Of a DNA stretch of 64,000 nt, positions 10,748 through 22,203 are shown in pieces; position 1 is the first letter of the stretch, and every line of letters begins with the position of its first letter. Source of the DNA: Cyathus striatus (lineage: Eukaryota; Basidiomycota; Agaricomycetes; Agaricales; Nidulariaceae); NCBI GenBank assembly GCA_025738555.1, contig JAOVFP010000012.1, positions 3,162,001-3,226,000 on the forward strand, given 5' to 3'. The notes under the pieces are model-generated. The model did not search any database, was not told where the DNA came from, and saw nothing but the letters and a program-made list of their open reading frames with translations. The translations under genes were made by a program, and so were the position numbers.

Positions 10748-13700
10748 CTAATTCAGATCATTACCAGTATTTTCACTTACATAATCCTGCCAATATTCCT
10801 CTTCATTATTTCCAATCCCAACTTCACTATCATCATTACTATCATCATCATCACTAGCATCACTACCATCAACATTATCACTATCTTCACTACTATCACT
10901 ATTGTCACTATCATCATTATCTTCATCAGTTGATATTCCAGATATTAACATGTTATTGTTTTCAGCCCAAATTGGTGTATAACTGTCATTTTTAACCACA
11001 GGCAACCACTGTTTGGCAAAGCGCTGTGCAAATCTTTTACAAATGGATGCTTGTTTGAGTGCATAGGCCTTTACTCCCTGCTTAATATCTGATTCTACAT
11101 TTATTTTGTAGTCTCTTATATCAGATATACTTGTCCACCATTTTTCTTTCCATTCAAAGTATGCAATAACCCGTCGCATTTCCTCTCTTAGAATAAGTAC
11201 TTCCTCTTTCCATCTATCTCTTCGTGCACGAGCTTTTGCCCATTCCAGCTTAAGACTATTATTTCCTTCATTCTTCCCTGATGAATTATTGGATACCAGC
11301 CAAATCCATGACATTTCAAATCTCCCACTACTTGATCTATCATCAGGATCTTGTCCTGGTCCTTGTATATCCTCATCTTTTAGTTCAAATAAATTTGACT
11401 GCCAATTTCCATTTGGGTCAAGTGAAACTACTGCTGCATATGCTCTTCGATAGCTATCTGCATGAAGCTGTGTTTTGTTTTTAAAACTTGTCTGCAATTT
11501 TCTCATATGAGTATTTGGTTCATTTCCTGTGCCAGATATATTTAACTGTTTGAATGTCTTTACTGTGAAGATTATGCGAAGATGATGCCGGATGTTAGCT
11601 AGTGCATCACTTGCTTGTGCCAGTCGAAGTTTCAATTCTAATTGTGCTGCTTTCTTAATTGTTGAAGTTGTATGTAACTGTACTGGAAGTCCTGAAGGAA
11701 GGTTTAAAGGAACTGACTCAACTTCAACTGCCATCTTATCTGAATTTGCTTCCAAGTTAGAAGTTATTAAACTTTTAACTTCAGGCATATATGTTAACTG
11801 AACTTCTTGCCATTTCAAAATTTTGCTGGCAAGAGCAATTTGTTTATTTTGAAGATCTGCAAGGTCTTTTGATATTGGATTTTCTTTGAGATTTGAAACT
11901 TCAATCTTGAGTAGATGTCTACATAACAATATGAGATATGTACATATGTTACATATCAAGACTTACTGTTGTTCTTCAAGTTCAAATCCTTGAATCAAAA
12001 ATTTAGTTAAAGTAATTTTATGTTTTGAAGCAATTTCTATTCCAGCATTTGCTACTTCTTCACGAGTTAATTCCAGTCTAACATCTTGCAATGTTGTAGC
12101 TAATTACTTGTTAGATTGAATTTAAATACATATAATTTACTCACTGCACTCTGGATCATCATATGGGTTTGGCTTTGTATGATCCATCTCCCATGCTACT
12201 ACTTCTGCTTCCCATTCTGCAGTAATAGAAGTATCAAATGTAGCATTAAACTTTTGAAATATTTCTTCCTGTTTACTGCTCATTGTAATAGCTTCCTTAT
12301 ATCGCTTAATAAAATGTTTGTCTATTATAATTTACTTAGTAGTGTGTTGCAATGGAAAAGTGAATGGACTAACCAAATCCAACAATCTTCTGGAAGTTCC
12401 ATCCAACCCATTGATCATTTAGTACTTCATGACGGGAGGCAGGTCCCATTTCACGTGTACTTGGGCGAAGATGATTGCTAGTAGACCATGTAGTTTCTAC
12501 TTCCTCTCCACATGTTCGACCTGCTCCTGGTAAATATGCCAAAGCAAAGTTACTTCTACAGGAACTACCATGGCCATTAATATGCCAAGAAGGAACTGCA
12601 ATATCAATATGCATATTAGAAGAAACTCTCATAGACTCAGGATGTGTTTCAATTCGCTTCTTCAGATTTTTAGACCATTGACATCCAATATCATAGGTAA
12701 TCACAATCCAAGTGAGTGAAATGCCAATAAGTGTTGAGAGTATAATGTAATCAATATTGCAATACCTATTATACCAATTATTATATAATAATATTAAACA
12801 AGTGTTTACTTGCCTTTCTCCTTTTTGTAAATCACCTGCACCATTACGGCAAATTAGAGTATGCCTAGAACATATGACAAGAGCTGTTCCAGTCACAGAA
12901 TGTCCTGGAGCTGATCGTATGCCAGCTTGCAGAATTGCATCATGTTGTGAATCACAAGTATTAATCTACTATATTATTAATAAATTGTAATGATATATTA
13001 TTCATCATACCTCAGGATTTTCAATCTGCTTTTTAAGATGTGTTTGATAATTTTGTTCTTCAACATAAGGACCCCAACCAGGCATGAGCTCCATATCCTT
13101 GATACCACGCTCTTTGCAGCTCAATTTGAAATTGGCATCAACAGCCAGATACATTATATACAGAAATCTTAAATCTTCTGATTTTTCCCAGTCTTCCGGA
13201 AGATTTTTATCTGGATGAGGGCATGCTGGACATTCAACTGTCAAGTCACCTTTCTTTGTACCTGCTATTCCTTCTGTGTGCTGACCTCTACCACCACGTT
13301 TACACATAAACAAGATTCTCCAAATTCGCATAACAAATAGAAATTCATTGTAATGCTTCTATAATATGAAAACTGTTAGTTTTAATATATTATTACAATT
13401 AATGCCCACCTTTTCATCTTCAAATCTGCACTTGTCAGTTTTTCTGCAAAGAGTATAATACCAGTCATAAAGAGTTGTCTTTGCTTGCAGTGTAAGCTCA
13501 TGAAATGTATCAAGGCATTCAAATGTGAATACAGTTTGAGGTCGAACAAAGCTAGCTGGAAACCAGCCAGCACGCAAAAGTTGGATATATCGGGGATAGG
13601 TTCTGTTTTGCAATCACAATATGAAGCTAAAACATGATGGACTCCAGTAACATCAACAACTGTCAAGTCAACAGTGGTATCATCTGGACTGGAACAATGT

Positions 13701-14553
13701 GCTCCCCCATGTCCAAGCTGAACACAAAGTCCAAGGTTCATAAGGTGATCTTTTTGAAAATAAGATCCATTCCATTTCTAAGCAATCATAAATTGTAATT
13801 GAGCTGCATTATCAAATTAATTTCTTACCTCTAATCGATGAAGTGGCAAATGTTCATGTCCCTTTATAATGCATTCTCTACATCTCAAAAGACAACCATT
13901 AAAACAATCTTTACATTTATAATGTCCATCTTCTTTTTTGCACTCTGAGCATTTATTCTCACTAGTATAGTCACCCTTGCCATCATGGCGAAGGAGCTCA
14001 TCCAGAAACTCATCTTGATATTTTACCCAGTCATTCAGTTTTGCCTATATAAATATTATATACACAGTCCATAAATATTAAAAAAAATTCTTACTGATAC
14101 TTTTTGATCACGCTTTCGTGACTTTAAAGGTTCAGGAGGTTGTTCAATTGGAATAGATTCATTAGCACTATATTTTGGTATTTCATTTGGTATTTCACTT
14201 GGTAGAGATGGTTGCTCTTCATCCTGTATAATTATGTCTTCATTTATAGTATGATCAACTTTGCGATGTCTCTGAGGCTCCTTCTGGAATTTTGTCTTGC
14301 CATTACTCTTCACAACTGACAGTGACGTGATATGTGAAGTACCACTATTTGAACTAGAGCCTTGATTCTGTTTTACTGACACATCAGAACTATCTGCAGC
14401 TCTATTATACACAGCTGATTGAGACTGAACAGCTGGACGGAATTGGGCAGGACGGAATTTGGCAGTTGTGCTTGATGATCTTGTAGCTGATAAGCGTCGT
14501 GAGCGCTTTTGGTTATTTTTAGATGTAGGAGAGCCTTGTCTCTTTGGAGCCAT
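10748..14553 (-). pseudogene. KDZ-superfamily transposase, nearly intact (one apparent frameshift)
   Basis: A DDE-type transposase of the Kyakuja-Dileera-Zisupton superfamily. Nine exons read cleanly: 14553-14095, 14044-13829, 13777-13410, 13358-13011, 12965-12814, 12765-12374, 12321-12145, 12099-11967, 11918-10748. Introns are 45-52 bp; all are GT-AG except a GC-AG at 12766-12813. Domains in order: a basic Ser-rich N-terminus, a CxC2-like cysteine cluster (KCSECKKEDGHYKCKDC, near 13920-13970), QLLRAGWFPASF, then candidate catalytic acids in AVDANF, TYDIGCQW and GEEVE with PSWHINGH between, and an acidic Asp/Ser tail. The frame breaks near 13600 between CKTE and PRYIQLLRAGW. One missing base explains it, and adding one base makes the total divisible by three (about 1138 residues). 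It may be an active source copy if the break is an assembly error. Confidence 0.88.
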
Positions 14554-14704
14554 TGTGGAGAATTGGCAGTAGTAGAATGTTGCACTACTGAAAACCTAAA
14601 GCAACTTTAATACTCATCCTGATATATAATGCATTCTGTGATGTGCATAGTCACAAGCAGTCATAGATAATGGATTGAAGTACTTGATCTGAAATGCGGC
14701 AGAT

Positions 14705-15330
14705 TTTCGATCATCACACAGCTTGATATTAATAAATCAATGTAGTATCATGTATTCCACCTGTCAGGCAGCCGAATTTTCTCATTAGTTCTTTCTTGGC
14801 ACCTCTCCCTTGGCACAACCCCCTGCTAGCACCCGCTACAACTCACAATAAACTCCATCCCCAATTCTCTATCCACAGTCTGACTCGCAAGCATCTCACC
14901 TGAAAATGTGTTCTTCGATTCAGCATCACGACATGCATTGTATTATCCATATGGCTATACACCCGTATCTATAATAATAGCTCTTCGATCACACAACTTA
15001 ATATTACTCACTTGCCTCCACTACAACTTGCAAGTGTCTCGCCCGAAAACGTGTTCTTCGATTTGACATTGAAACGTGCATTGTGTCATCGATACAGCCA
15101 TACACTCATATCTATAATAATAGCTCTTCGATCACACAATTTGATATTAATAAAGCGATGTTATAGCGTGTATTCCACCTGTCACATCAGCTGAATTCTC
15201 CCATTGGTTCGTTCTTGACACCTCCCCCAAATCTTTCTTCGATCACACGACTTGATATTAATAAAGCGATGTTATAGCGTGCATTCCACCTGTCACATCA
15301 GCTGAATTCTCCCATTGATTCGTTCTTGAC
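14705..15330 (+). repeat. Tandem repeat of about 110-280 bp units
   Basis: The word TTCGATCACACAnCTTGATA recurs near 14706, 14983, 15125 and 15236. It is followed in most copies by TTCCACCTGTCA, CAGCTGAATTCTCCCATT and TCTTGACACCTCCCCC. The last two copies are nearly identical. The array lies just upstream of the KDZ gene and may contain its promoter. Confidence 0.7.
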
Positions 15331-15619
15331 ACCTCCCCCAAATCTCCCCCCTTACCACAACCCATTGCTTGCCCCCGCTACAACTCACAATCAACTCCAT
15401 CCCCAACCCTCTGTCTACTGTCTCTGTTGCTCAACTCAACATCGCAACGTGTATCATACATTTGAATTTAGCACACTGGGTAAGTCTATCAGCTCCATAA
15501 ACTTCCCATTTCGACTTCATTCAACTATGTTTCTCAAAGAGCACTATTTTTCATACACAGGATAACCTCTGGTAAAAATATTCTGCCTATCACCGTTCTT
15601 AATATTTGTTCTACTGCAG

Positions 15620-15880
15620 GAAGCACCTGAGCTCTGGTATGACATTGGCATTCTCTATGACTGCTAAGGTATGCTCGGCCATGTGGAGGGAGCCTTATTT
15701 CTGTCCTTAGAACGAACAATGGTGCGTTTCATTTTCTACCTCTTAAACTTTGATAAAGCCAATAAATTTCTATCCCGTTTCAGCATAGTCTACAAGCATC
15801 AGCGCACATATGAAGATTCGATGCATCTCGTGCAATCCTGTGATTCCACTTGCTAATGTCAACATCTGGTTGTAAGTGAC
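15620..15880 (+). pseudogene. Fragment of an Ssn6/Cyc8-like TPR corepressor
   Basis: After a plausible acceptor at 15619 the reading gives APELWYDIGILYDC, a stop, then GMLGHVEGALFLSL. This aligns with the TPR repeats of fungal Ssn6/Cyc8, where relatives have LWxGIGILYDRYGSLDHAEEAF. After a decayed intron the stretch FDKANKFL and then SIVYKHQRTYEDSMHL and ANVNIWL match the following repeats. Ssn6 acts with Tup1 as a general transcriptional corepressor. Only about 70 residues remain, with stops and lost splice sites, so it is non-coding. It lies between the KDZ transposase and the next cargo gene and was probably captured from a host gene. Another TPR family is possible. Confidence 0.6.
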
Positions 15881-17700
15881 CACTCGACGTCTATTACTCT
15901 GCGATGAAAAGCTGAGCTAAGGCTCAATGGTTGGTGGTTCGCTCAGGGTGCTTTTTTAGGTGTGGATTGCATACCCTCATAGTAAGTCATACGCCAGTGA
16001 TGTATTGTGCATATATTAGTGCTAACAACACTGTAGATATAGGATACATGTTTGTCCCCATGTACGCAGGCTACGGCGCACTTCCTAGAGCTCGGGACAC
16101 TACAAAGGGCTCGAAGCTTTAGTGGTGCAAACTACACACTCTATGTCTTAGTGAGTATTACACTAATTGTATCCGCTAGCTTTCTATTGCATATCTCACT
16201 CAAATTTCTACTTGTACACCATGCAAGTCTAATTTATATTCTTTTACTGTGACTACTGTAGAGCAGGTGTTTCATCAAAAATCGACAATCTTCGAAGTAC
16301 AACGACCAAGTCACGTGACCGTCGCGTATGTCAATCGACGCATCAAACTACGGTTTACACGTTATACGTCTTTTTCTTCTCTCTCTTCACCGCTTCTCTT
16401 CATCCCCTTGATGCTGACCCCCGCTAAACGCTCCAGTTACGCACATAGAACACTCAATCGTCAAATCGGTGCTAAAGCAGTACAAGAAACCCCGACAACT
16501 CACCAGCTTGGCACTCGCCTATAACCGAGTCTCCCCATCCCCAAATTCCCTCTGAAAATTTTATTCTCAACTCGAACCACCGCTCTATCTCTCTCAAAAC
16601 TTACGTCTATCCTACGGTCCGACTTCCCTTAACTTATGTAGTAAAACTATCCCTCAATAAGTAGCTTACCCAACCTCTTTTCCTATATAAGCCTGTATCT
16701 ACCTGCTTTACACCCCAGTAAATATATCCCTCACTCAAGAACAGATCATATTCTTCGTCTATCTCATATTTCATCTCTATTCATTCATATCTCGCTTTCT
16801 ACCGTCTTAGAACCAGCTTTACATGACGTTGCCACCTCTAACGCTCTCAGGACTTATCCAGAACTCATTCCAGAGTTCCGCTGTCAACATTACGTTCCCA
16901 ACCGCTTCATTTTCTCGCTAACAGTTTGTTTGAGCACCTTAGGACGCCACAGGTTGAACGGTATTCAACCGACTCACTTTACATTTCTTTGTTTAGGTAA
17001 TAAGCTCGCCTTTTCCCTTACACTACATATGTCGAGGCTCTTCGGGTTTTGGTTTGGGTAGGACTTTTGTTCTTGGTGTTCCCTTACACTTGACGAAACC
17101 TGCTGGTAGCACATCTAACGTTGTCTGAGTGGATCCTTACGACCAATCAGCAATCAACATGAGAACATGAGAGATGTGACTATTCCGGAGTCGGCTCTTC
17201 TGATTATTGAATTGGACTTCAGGAATGCTGAATTGAAGTGTAGTGTTCTTAGAATTTAATTTAGGACTGATGGTTGCATCTGAGCCCGAAGTAATGGAGT
17301 CGATGATTGTATAAATTTAATGTGAATGATGAGCTGTATCTACTACTGACATCAAGTGGGAAACTATGAAGTATTTCAGTCTAGTAAATTGGATGCGATA
17401 ACATAGTGTGAAGATGTAATGAAATAAGTACACGCTTGTACAGACTTTGTCGGCCTTCAGGTACGGAGTAATGAAGAAACTGACAGATTCAGTGCGTATA
17501 TGAGTGGATAACATCCAGTCCGGTGTCAGTTGTGTATATAACTTAATAACGAAAACATAGTGACCAAGAGAAGTGTATATATTATTAGTTTTGTGAAAGT
17601 TTGTATCCATTTCTATCTGTATGTTAGTATGTTTGTTGTCGCCAATACTTACTTATTATCCTTGTTCCTTTTAGACCACTAGTGCACCAGTTTACGATTT
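15881..17700. other. CpG-normal spacer inside the KDZ element, no gene recognised
   Basis: Several splice-like junctions and short open frames occur (for example 15931-16122 and 16249-16524), but none gives a product I recognise. Pyrimidine-rich stretches near 16370-16800 look like promoter or leader DNA. It may hold further decayed parts of the TPR gene. Confidence 0.4.
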
Positions 17701-17728
17701 CAATGGTGATATGGATATATCACCATTG
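17701..17728. repeat. Perfect 12-bp hairpin
   Basis: CAATGGTGATAT at 17701-17712 is followed after four bases by its exact reverse complement at 17717-17728. It lies just before a candidate small inverted-repeat element. Confidence 0.8.
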
Positions 17729-17776
17729 CAACTGAACACAACACAACACACCAATACTAGTCATATTCAACTTAGG

Positions 17777-18494
17777 ACTGTACTGTACATGTATATGGTA
17801 ACCATATATATGGACCCGTAACCGTCCCGTTGAAGGTTCTTGGGAGGGTTGATATGGTATGGCAACGGTTATGGCTCTGTCAGTATAGAGACCATAAAAA
17901 TACGGCTGTATAACCGTCCTTTACAGTTATATGGTATATCTCTCAAATATTTCCTCAAAACAAATTAATGTCAAGCAAATTTCAATTCAAATTTTATAAA
18001 TGTATGTTAAAGAATAAGCGCTAGCTAAGCTTAGTACAATAAAAAGGATCTGTGGATGGACAGGTAGTGCAAAATAGAGAGGAAACAATTATGATTCATG
18101 TCCTATCACTCACATCTTTTTTTCTCAGTTAGCTGTCATCTAGTAATTTCGTTAGGGTATCTAGAAATATGATGGTTTTGTGTCCGAACTCTGCTGCCCT
18201 GTGGCTGAGATACATGAACTCTTGCTTATTACTCGCTGTTGAACTTACTAGCCATTTTATATCTATATTATCGCTGTGCTTTGCACACTTTTCATTTTTG
18301 ATATTATTGTACCTTACGACTAGAATCATTCACTTTGACCACGATTGCGAAAAAAGCCGCCCATATACCATATAAAACGGGCTGCAACCGTAAAACGAGT
18401 CTGTACTGTTTTTTCAAGCGGAAAAATTCCATCTATATGGTATGGTTTATGGGCAAACCATAACCGTCAAATAGCTATACATTATACAGTATCA
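17777..18494. mobile_element. Possible small inverted-repeat element (MITE-like)
   Basis: The left side reads ACTGTACTGTACATGTATA then ATGGACCCGTAACCGTCC. The right side, reversed, reads ACTGATACTGTATAATGTAT then TTGACGGTTATGG. Words such as ATATGGTATGG and ACCGT recur in both halves. I found no clear target duplication, so the borders are uncertain. Confidence 0.35.
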
Positions 18495-18539
18495 GTTTAT
18501 CTATTCACTGTCTGTTCTCACTGTTCTCAACGCTGAATA

Positions 18540-19700
18540 ATACATTACACCATCATTATGTCCACTTTCAGTCTCATTCATGTCAAAGTACAAATTAGAT
18601 AGAATGATTGGAATGTGAATGTGCTCTCGGCTATATGAAAAGTCATCTTGTCAAATACTAGAATATATACTGTCTTTATATTCTATTATCTATTAATGTA
18701 TGAAATAACACTCATTTTATTTTTTATCATGCTCTTATTTTTAGCCTCACGGAGTACTTCTAAAGTGAACTCTTACTAATTCCTTCTCTTAATACGGCAT
18801 GGCTTGACTTGGGCTTGACTAAACATTTGGGAGCTAATGCCAAGCAGTACGTGACTCGCCTGTGCATCGTCGTGTATCGCTAATGGTCTCAACACGTCTC
18901 TGCTACAGTTCCTCTTTGATGTCCTCACTGTCTCTGCTATATTACTTCTTATCTAGTAGGCTTCTACCCATCGTTCTCAAGAATGACACGATATTTTGGT
19001 ATTGTCGAGGCGCGCTATGACTATCGGATGGCTTGACAGCTAGAACTTCTATATGGGTTTACACCTACTCAGGACCCCTTTCCTGCTTTGTATCTCTACT
19101 TGTCGCCATAGAATGAGATATATCGGATCGCCGATTACTCTAGCTAAGTCCTCGGTACCATCTACTTTACTAACTATTCTGCTCTAGGATTGTTGTAGTT
19201 AATATCCACTAATCAGGAGTAATGCTCGGCACGCATTCTCGAGTAGTAATTTCTCGCCACCACCAGCAGCTCGTGAGTTAAACACTAGGATTTTCCTCAT
19301 GTACCCACCCCCTATTTTTCCTCTGACAATATTGACAAGTCTTGTAAACGTTACTGCAGCGTTGATACATATTTAACAGTACTGCAAATTAGGAGTACCC
19401 AAGTGTTAGTGCTCAACAACGAATGTAAATACAGTGCATTCGATTCAAAATCATTGACAGACGAAATAGAATGCAGGGACCCTTTCCCCGAAGCATGTGA
19501 AGATCCTTCCCCCTCCTTTCCCCTTCTCCAAGCTCATGACTCATGATCCTGGATGTATACAATGGTCTGGCACGCAAACAGGAACCGAGAGAAAAACTTA
19601 CCTTTTCCCTGGCTTTGTAGTAAGTAGGGCTCAACCTTTACGGTGACTTCTGCCTTGCTAGCAGTTCTTTCTTCACTGTTACATTCACCTTTCACACTGT
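18540..19700. other. Intergenic spacer, no gene recognised
   Basis: CpG-normal sequence without a long open frame. The end of this stretch (about 19400-19700) leads into the cargo gene, and a possible acceptor (TTGTGCAG) just before 19712 hints at an upstream exon. Confidence 0.4.
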
Positions 19701-19727
19701 CAAGTTGTGCAGGCCGAGACATTTGGG

Positions 19728-22171
19728 ATGACTAGGGACTCGTGGGCTACTGCTGATCAAGGTGACTGGCTCATTGCCAAAATACCAGGGTATATCGAAG
19801 CAAGGGAGAGTGGGAAGTCGAATGCGTGGTTTAGACGCTTATACAGCGATTGGGACAATGAGTGGGGACGACCGACTGATATGAGTTGGAAGGACAGGCG
19901 TACAGTAAGTGACATCAAATAATTATATGCATATTAACTTACAATACCCCACTATCATAGCAACTGAGTACTTGGTTTCGAAACCATATCTGTGATTCTA
20001 CAGCAACGACTCGAGGTATCCTGGATGTCAAACTAAAGAAGACACAGAAGAAGATACCTCAAGAATGGGAGGTATACCATGAGCTATACCATGATTATAT
20101 TGAGGACTCTGTAGATGCCGAGTGGGAAGAATATCTTTCATCAGTTCCACAGGGTGTAAAGCCAGAAAAATCACGATCTAATGTTGAACATGAAGTGGCC
20201 CAGAAACTTTACGATATTGAAGATGAAGATACTAAGAACGAAGTCAAAGCTCACCTGCAAGAGATACAGAATAGCAGCTGCAACGACACCTTGAAGTTTA
20301 AAGACAAAGCATCTTGCAACAAAGCATATGAGAAGTGAGTATATTGCTCTTGAGTATATTCAATGGACTTACACATAATTTAGAGCAATAGATCGACTTC
20401 CTGCCTCGATTAATTCGAAAATTGAGCAATTCATCAAGTTAACCGGGTGGAACTTCACTGTTTTTGCAGGCGGTCCACGTCCTCGTCGTGGTGGAAAGAT
20501 TGACACGCTAATGTAAGTCAGCTTTGTACTTGGCTTGCCTGATTTACGTGAATAATGGCATCTTACATTAGCCTTCACTATGGTACAGACCCAGATGGGA
20601 ATAACTGGAAGGAGTCTATAGGACACGAAAAGTTCGAGCAGGAAGTTGAGAACTTGTTTGACAACTTCCTGTATAAGTGTTTCAGTAAGCACATAGCTAC
20701 TACATTTCGATGTTTGAAAAGCTAATGTACATACCAAAGCTAAAGGACACTGTGATTCACGAAGTCTCGCTACAAGCTCAGAATCTACATCTGGCTCTGG
20801 ACGCAAGGATGCTGCTGAAGGAGGTGGCCTGAGTGGGGGGGGTGAAGGAAATGGTAGCGGTGAGAGTGAACAGGAGCAATGTCCTGAGAACCGACCAAAA
20901 CTGAACCTTCCCCATATCGAATATGTTACTACATCCAATGGCCAACGCATGTCTAAATATGATGCTACAAGGGACGACAACATCGCTGCGAACCAGAAGC
21001 ATCTTGCGGAGTTAGGATTAGGACCTCCACCCATCACTAAATGAAAGAAGCAGAGCTCGTCTTCCAAGATGAAGAAATCGCGCAGAGAGAAAAATGGCTC
21101 CGATACAACAGGAGGATCTGGGCGATCAATAGGACAGAGGTAAAGTGCTTCATGTGATTCATTTCATGAGCAACTGATTTCATGTCATAATACAATCTTC
21201 AGGACTTCTGTGGGGTTGTCAAACATTGATGACAGCATCACTGATACGTCAAAAAGCTCAGACTCAGACAACATCCTAGCGGTAAATGGGGTGGTTCCCG
21301 GGTGGGTTTGACAGTTGATTTATTTTTGCATATCTAACTCCTTTTAATATGAAGAAATTCTCCAGGCGCTGATTGTGATGCACACACTAGTGATGCTCTT
21401 GAACAAAGAGAGCAGAACAGCACCATCGAAAAGGACACCCACCAGACTGAAATGTACGTGCACAAATTATGTTACTTTCATTGGTGATCCTCAATAGTGG
21501 CAGTATGAGTGAAATTACAGTTAATGAAGTGGTAAATATAGGACTGCTTCCAGATTATGCACAGGCATACGTAGGATACCTAAATAATGTATCATCGGAC
21601 CTGCGCTGGAAAATCCTCGTTGCTGAGTGGAAGAAGTTCAAACTGAAGAAACCTGTCATATTAGTAAGTAATGACTTCGTTGCAAAGTTATGAAGCTTAA
21701 TGCATACAATACTAGCCTTTTTCTACTGTCAAACGCCCTGCAGAAGTAGCCTGGTGGATCCAACGTCACCGAAGCGCATTAGCTGTACCGGATATAATGG
21801 CACCGAAATTCGGGTCTGCTTGGACCGATTGGTGGGCCTCAATTCAACCTCAATGGCGTGTTTCAGACAATGGATTGCTTACAAAGTCCATGCCATCGGA
21901 GGATTTTGAATGGGCTTCCTTATTCCGTGGAGGGCCATTGGGGCTATGCTGTGTTGTTATATCGTTATCATGGTGGGTTTATGCAATTCAACAGGCACCA
22001 GATGACTCAGCAGAGAAGCTTTGGGATGCTGTAGAAGACGTCACCTGGGTTTTCCAGCAAGTCGGAACCCTACCGGTTATTACGGGTGCCAAACGATCTA
22101 TGGGGAATGGTTCAGGTCCCGTAAAACCAAAGAAGCGGTGCGTAAATATATTATATCATTTGTGCTATTAA
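19728..22171 (+). pseudogene. Conserved hypothetical protein, spliced cargo gene of the KDZ element
   Basis: A coherent multi-exon reading: 19728-19904, 19961-20334, 20384-20512, 20572-20684, a fifth exon from about 20742, and later exons to about 22171. It gives WATADQGDWLIAKIPGYIEA, KAIDRLPASINSKIEQF, LTGWNFTVFAGGPRPRRGG, LHYGTDPDGNNW, a Gly/Ser-rich linker, and a C-terminal block with PAEVAWWIQRHR, WTDWWASIQPQWR and FRGGPLGL. I know this arrangement only as a common unnamed family in Agaricomycetes; no catalytic motif is evident and I assign no function. Introns 1-3 are 56, 49 and 59 bp with good GT-AG borders. A TGA at 21042-21044 interrupts a Lys/Arg-rich stretch; Arg is plausible there. 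The rest reads well, so it is either a recent pseudogene or a shorter protein ending there. Confidence 0.65.
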
Positions 22172-22203
22172 ATAGAACCTCATATAAATATGAACAGCGC
22201 TAG

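Noticed and set aside
10712..10933. Plus-strand Ile/Thr-rich frame
   Set aside because: It is the antisense of the Asp/Ser-rich acidic tail of the KDZ transposase.
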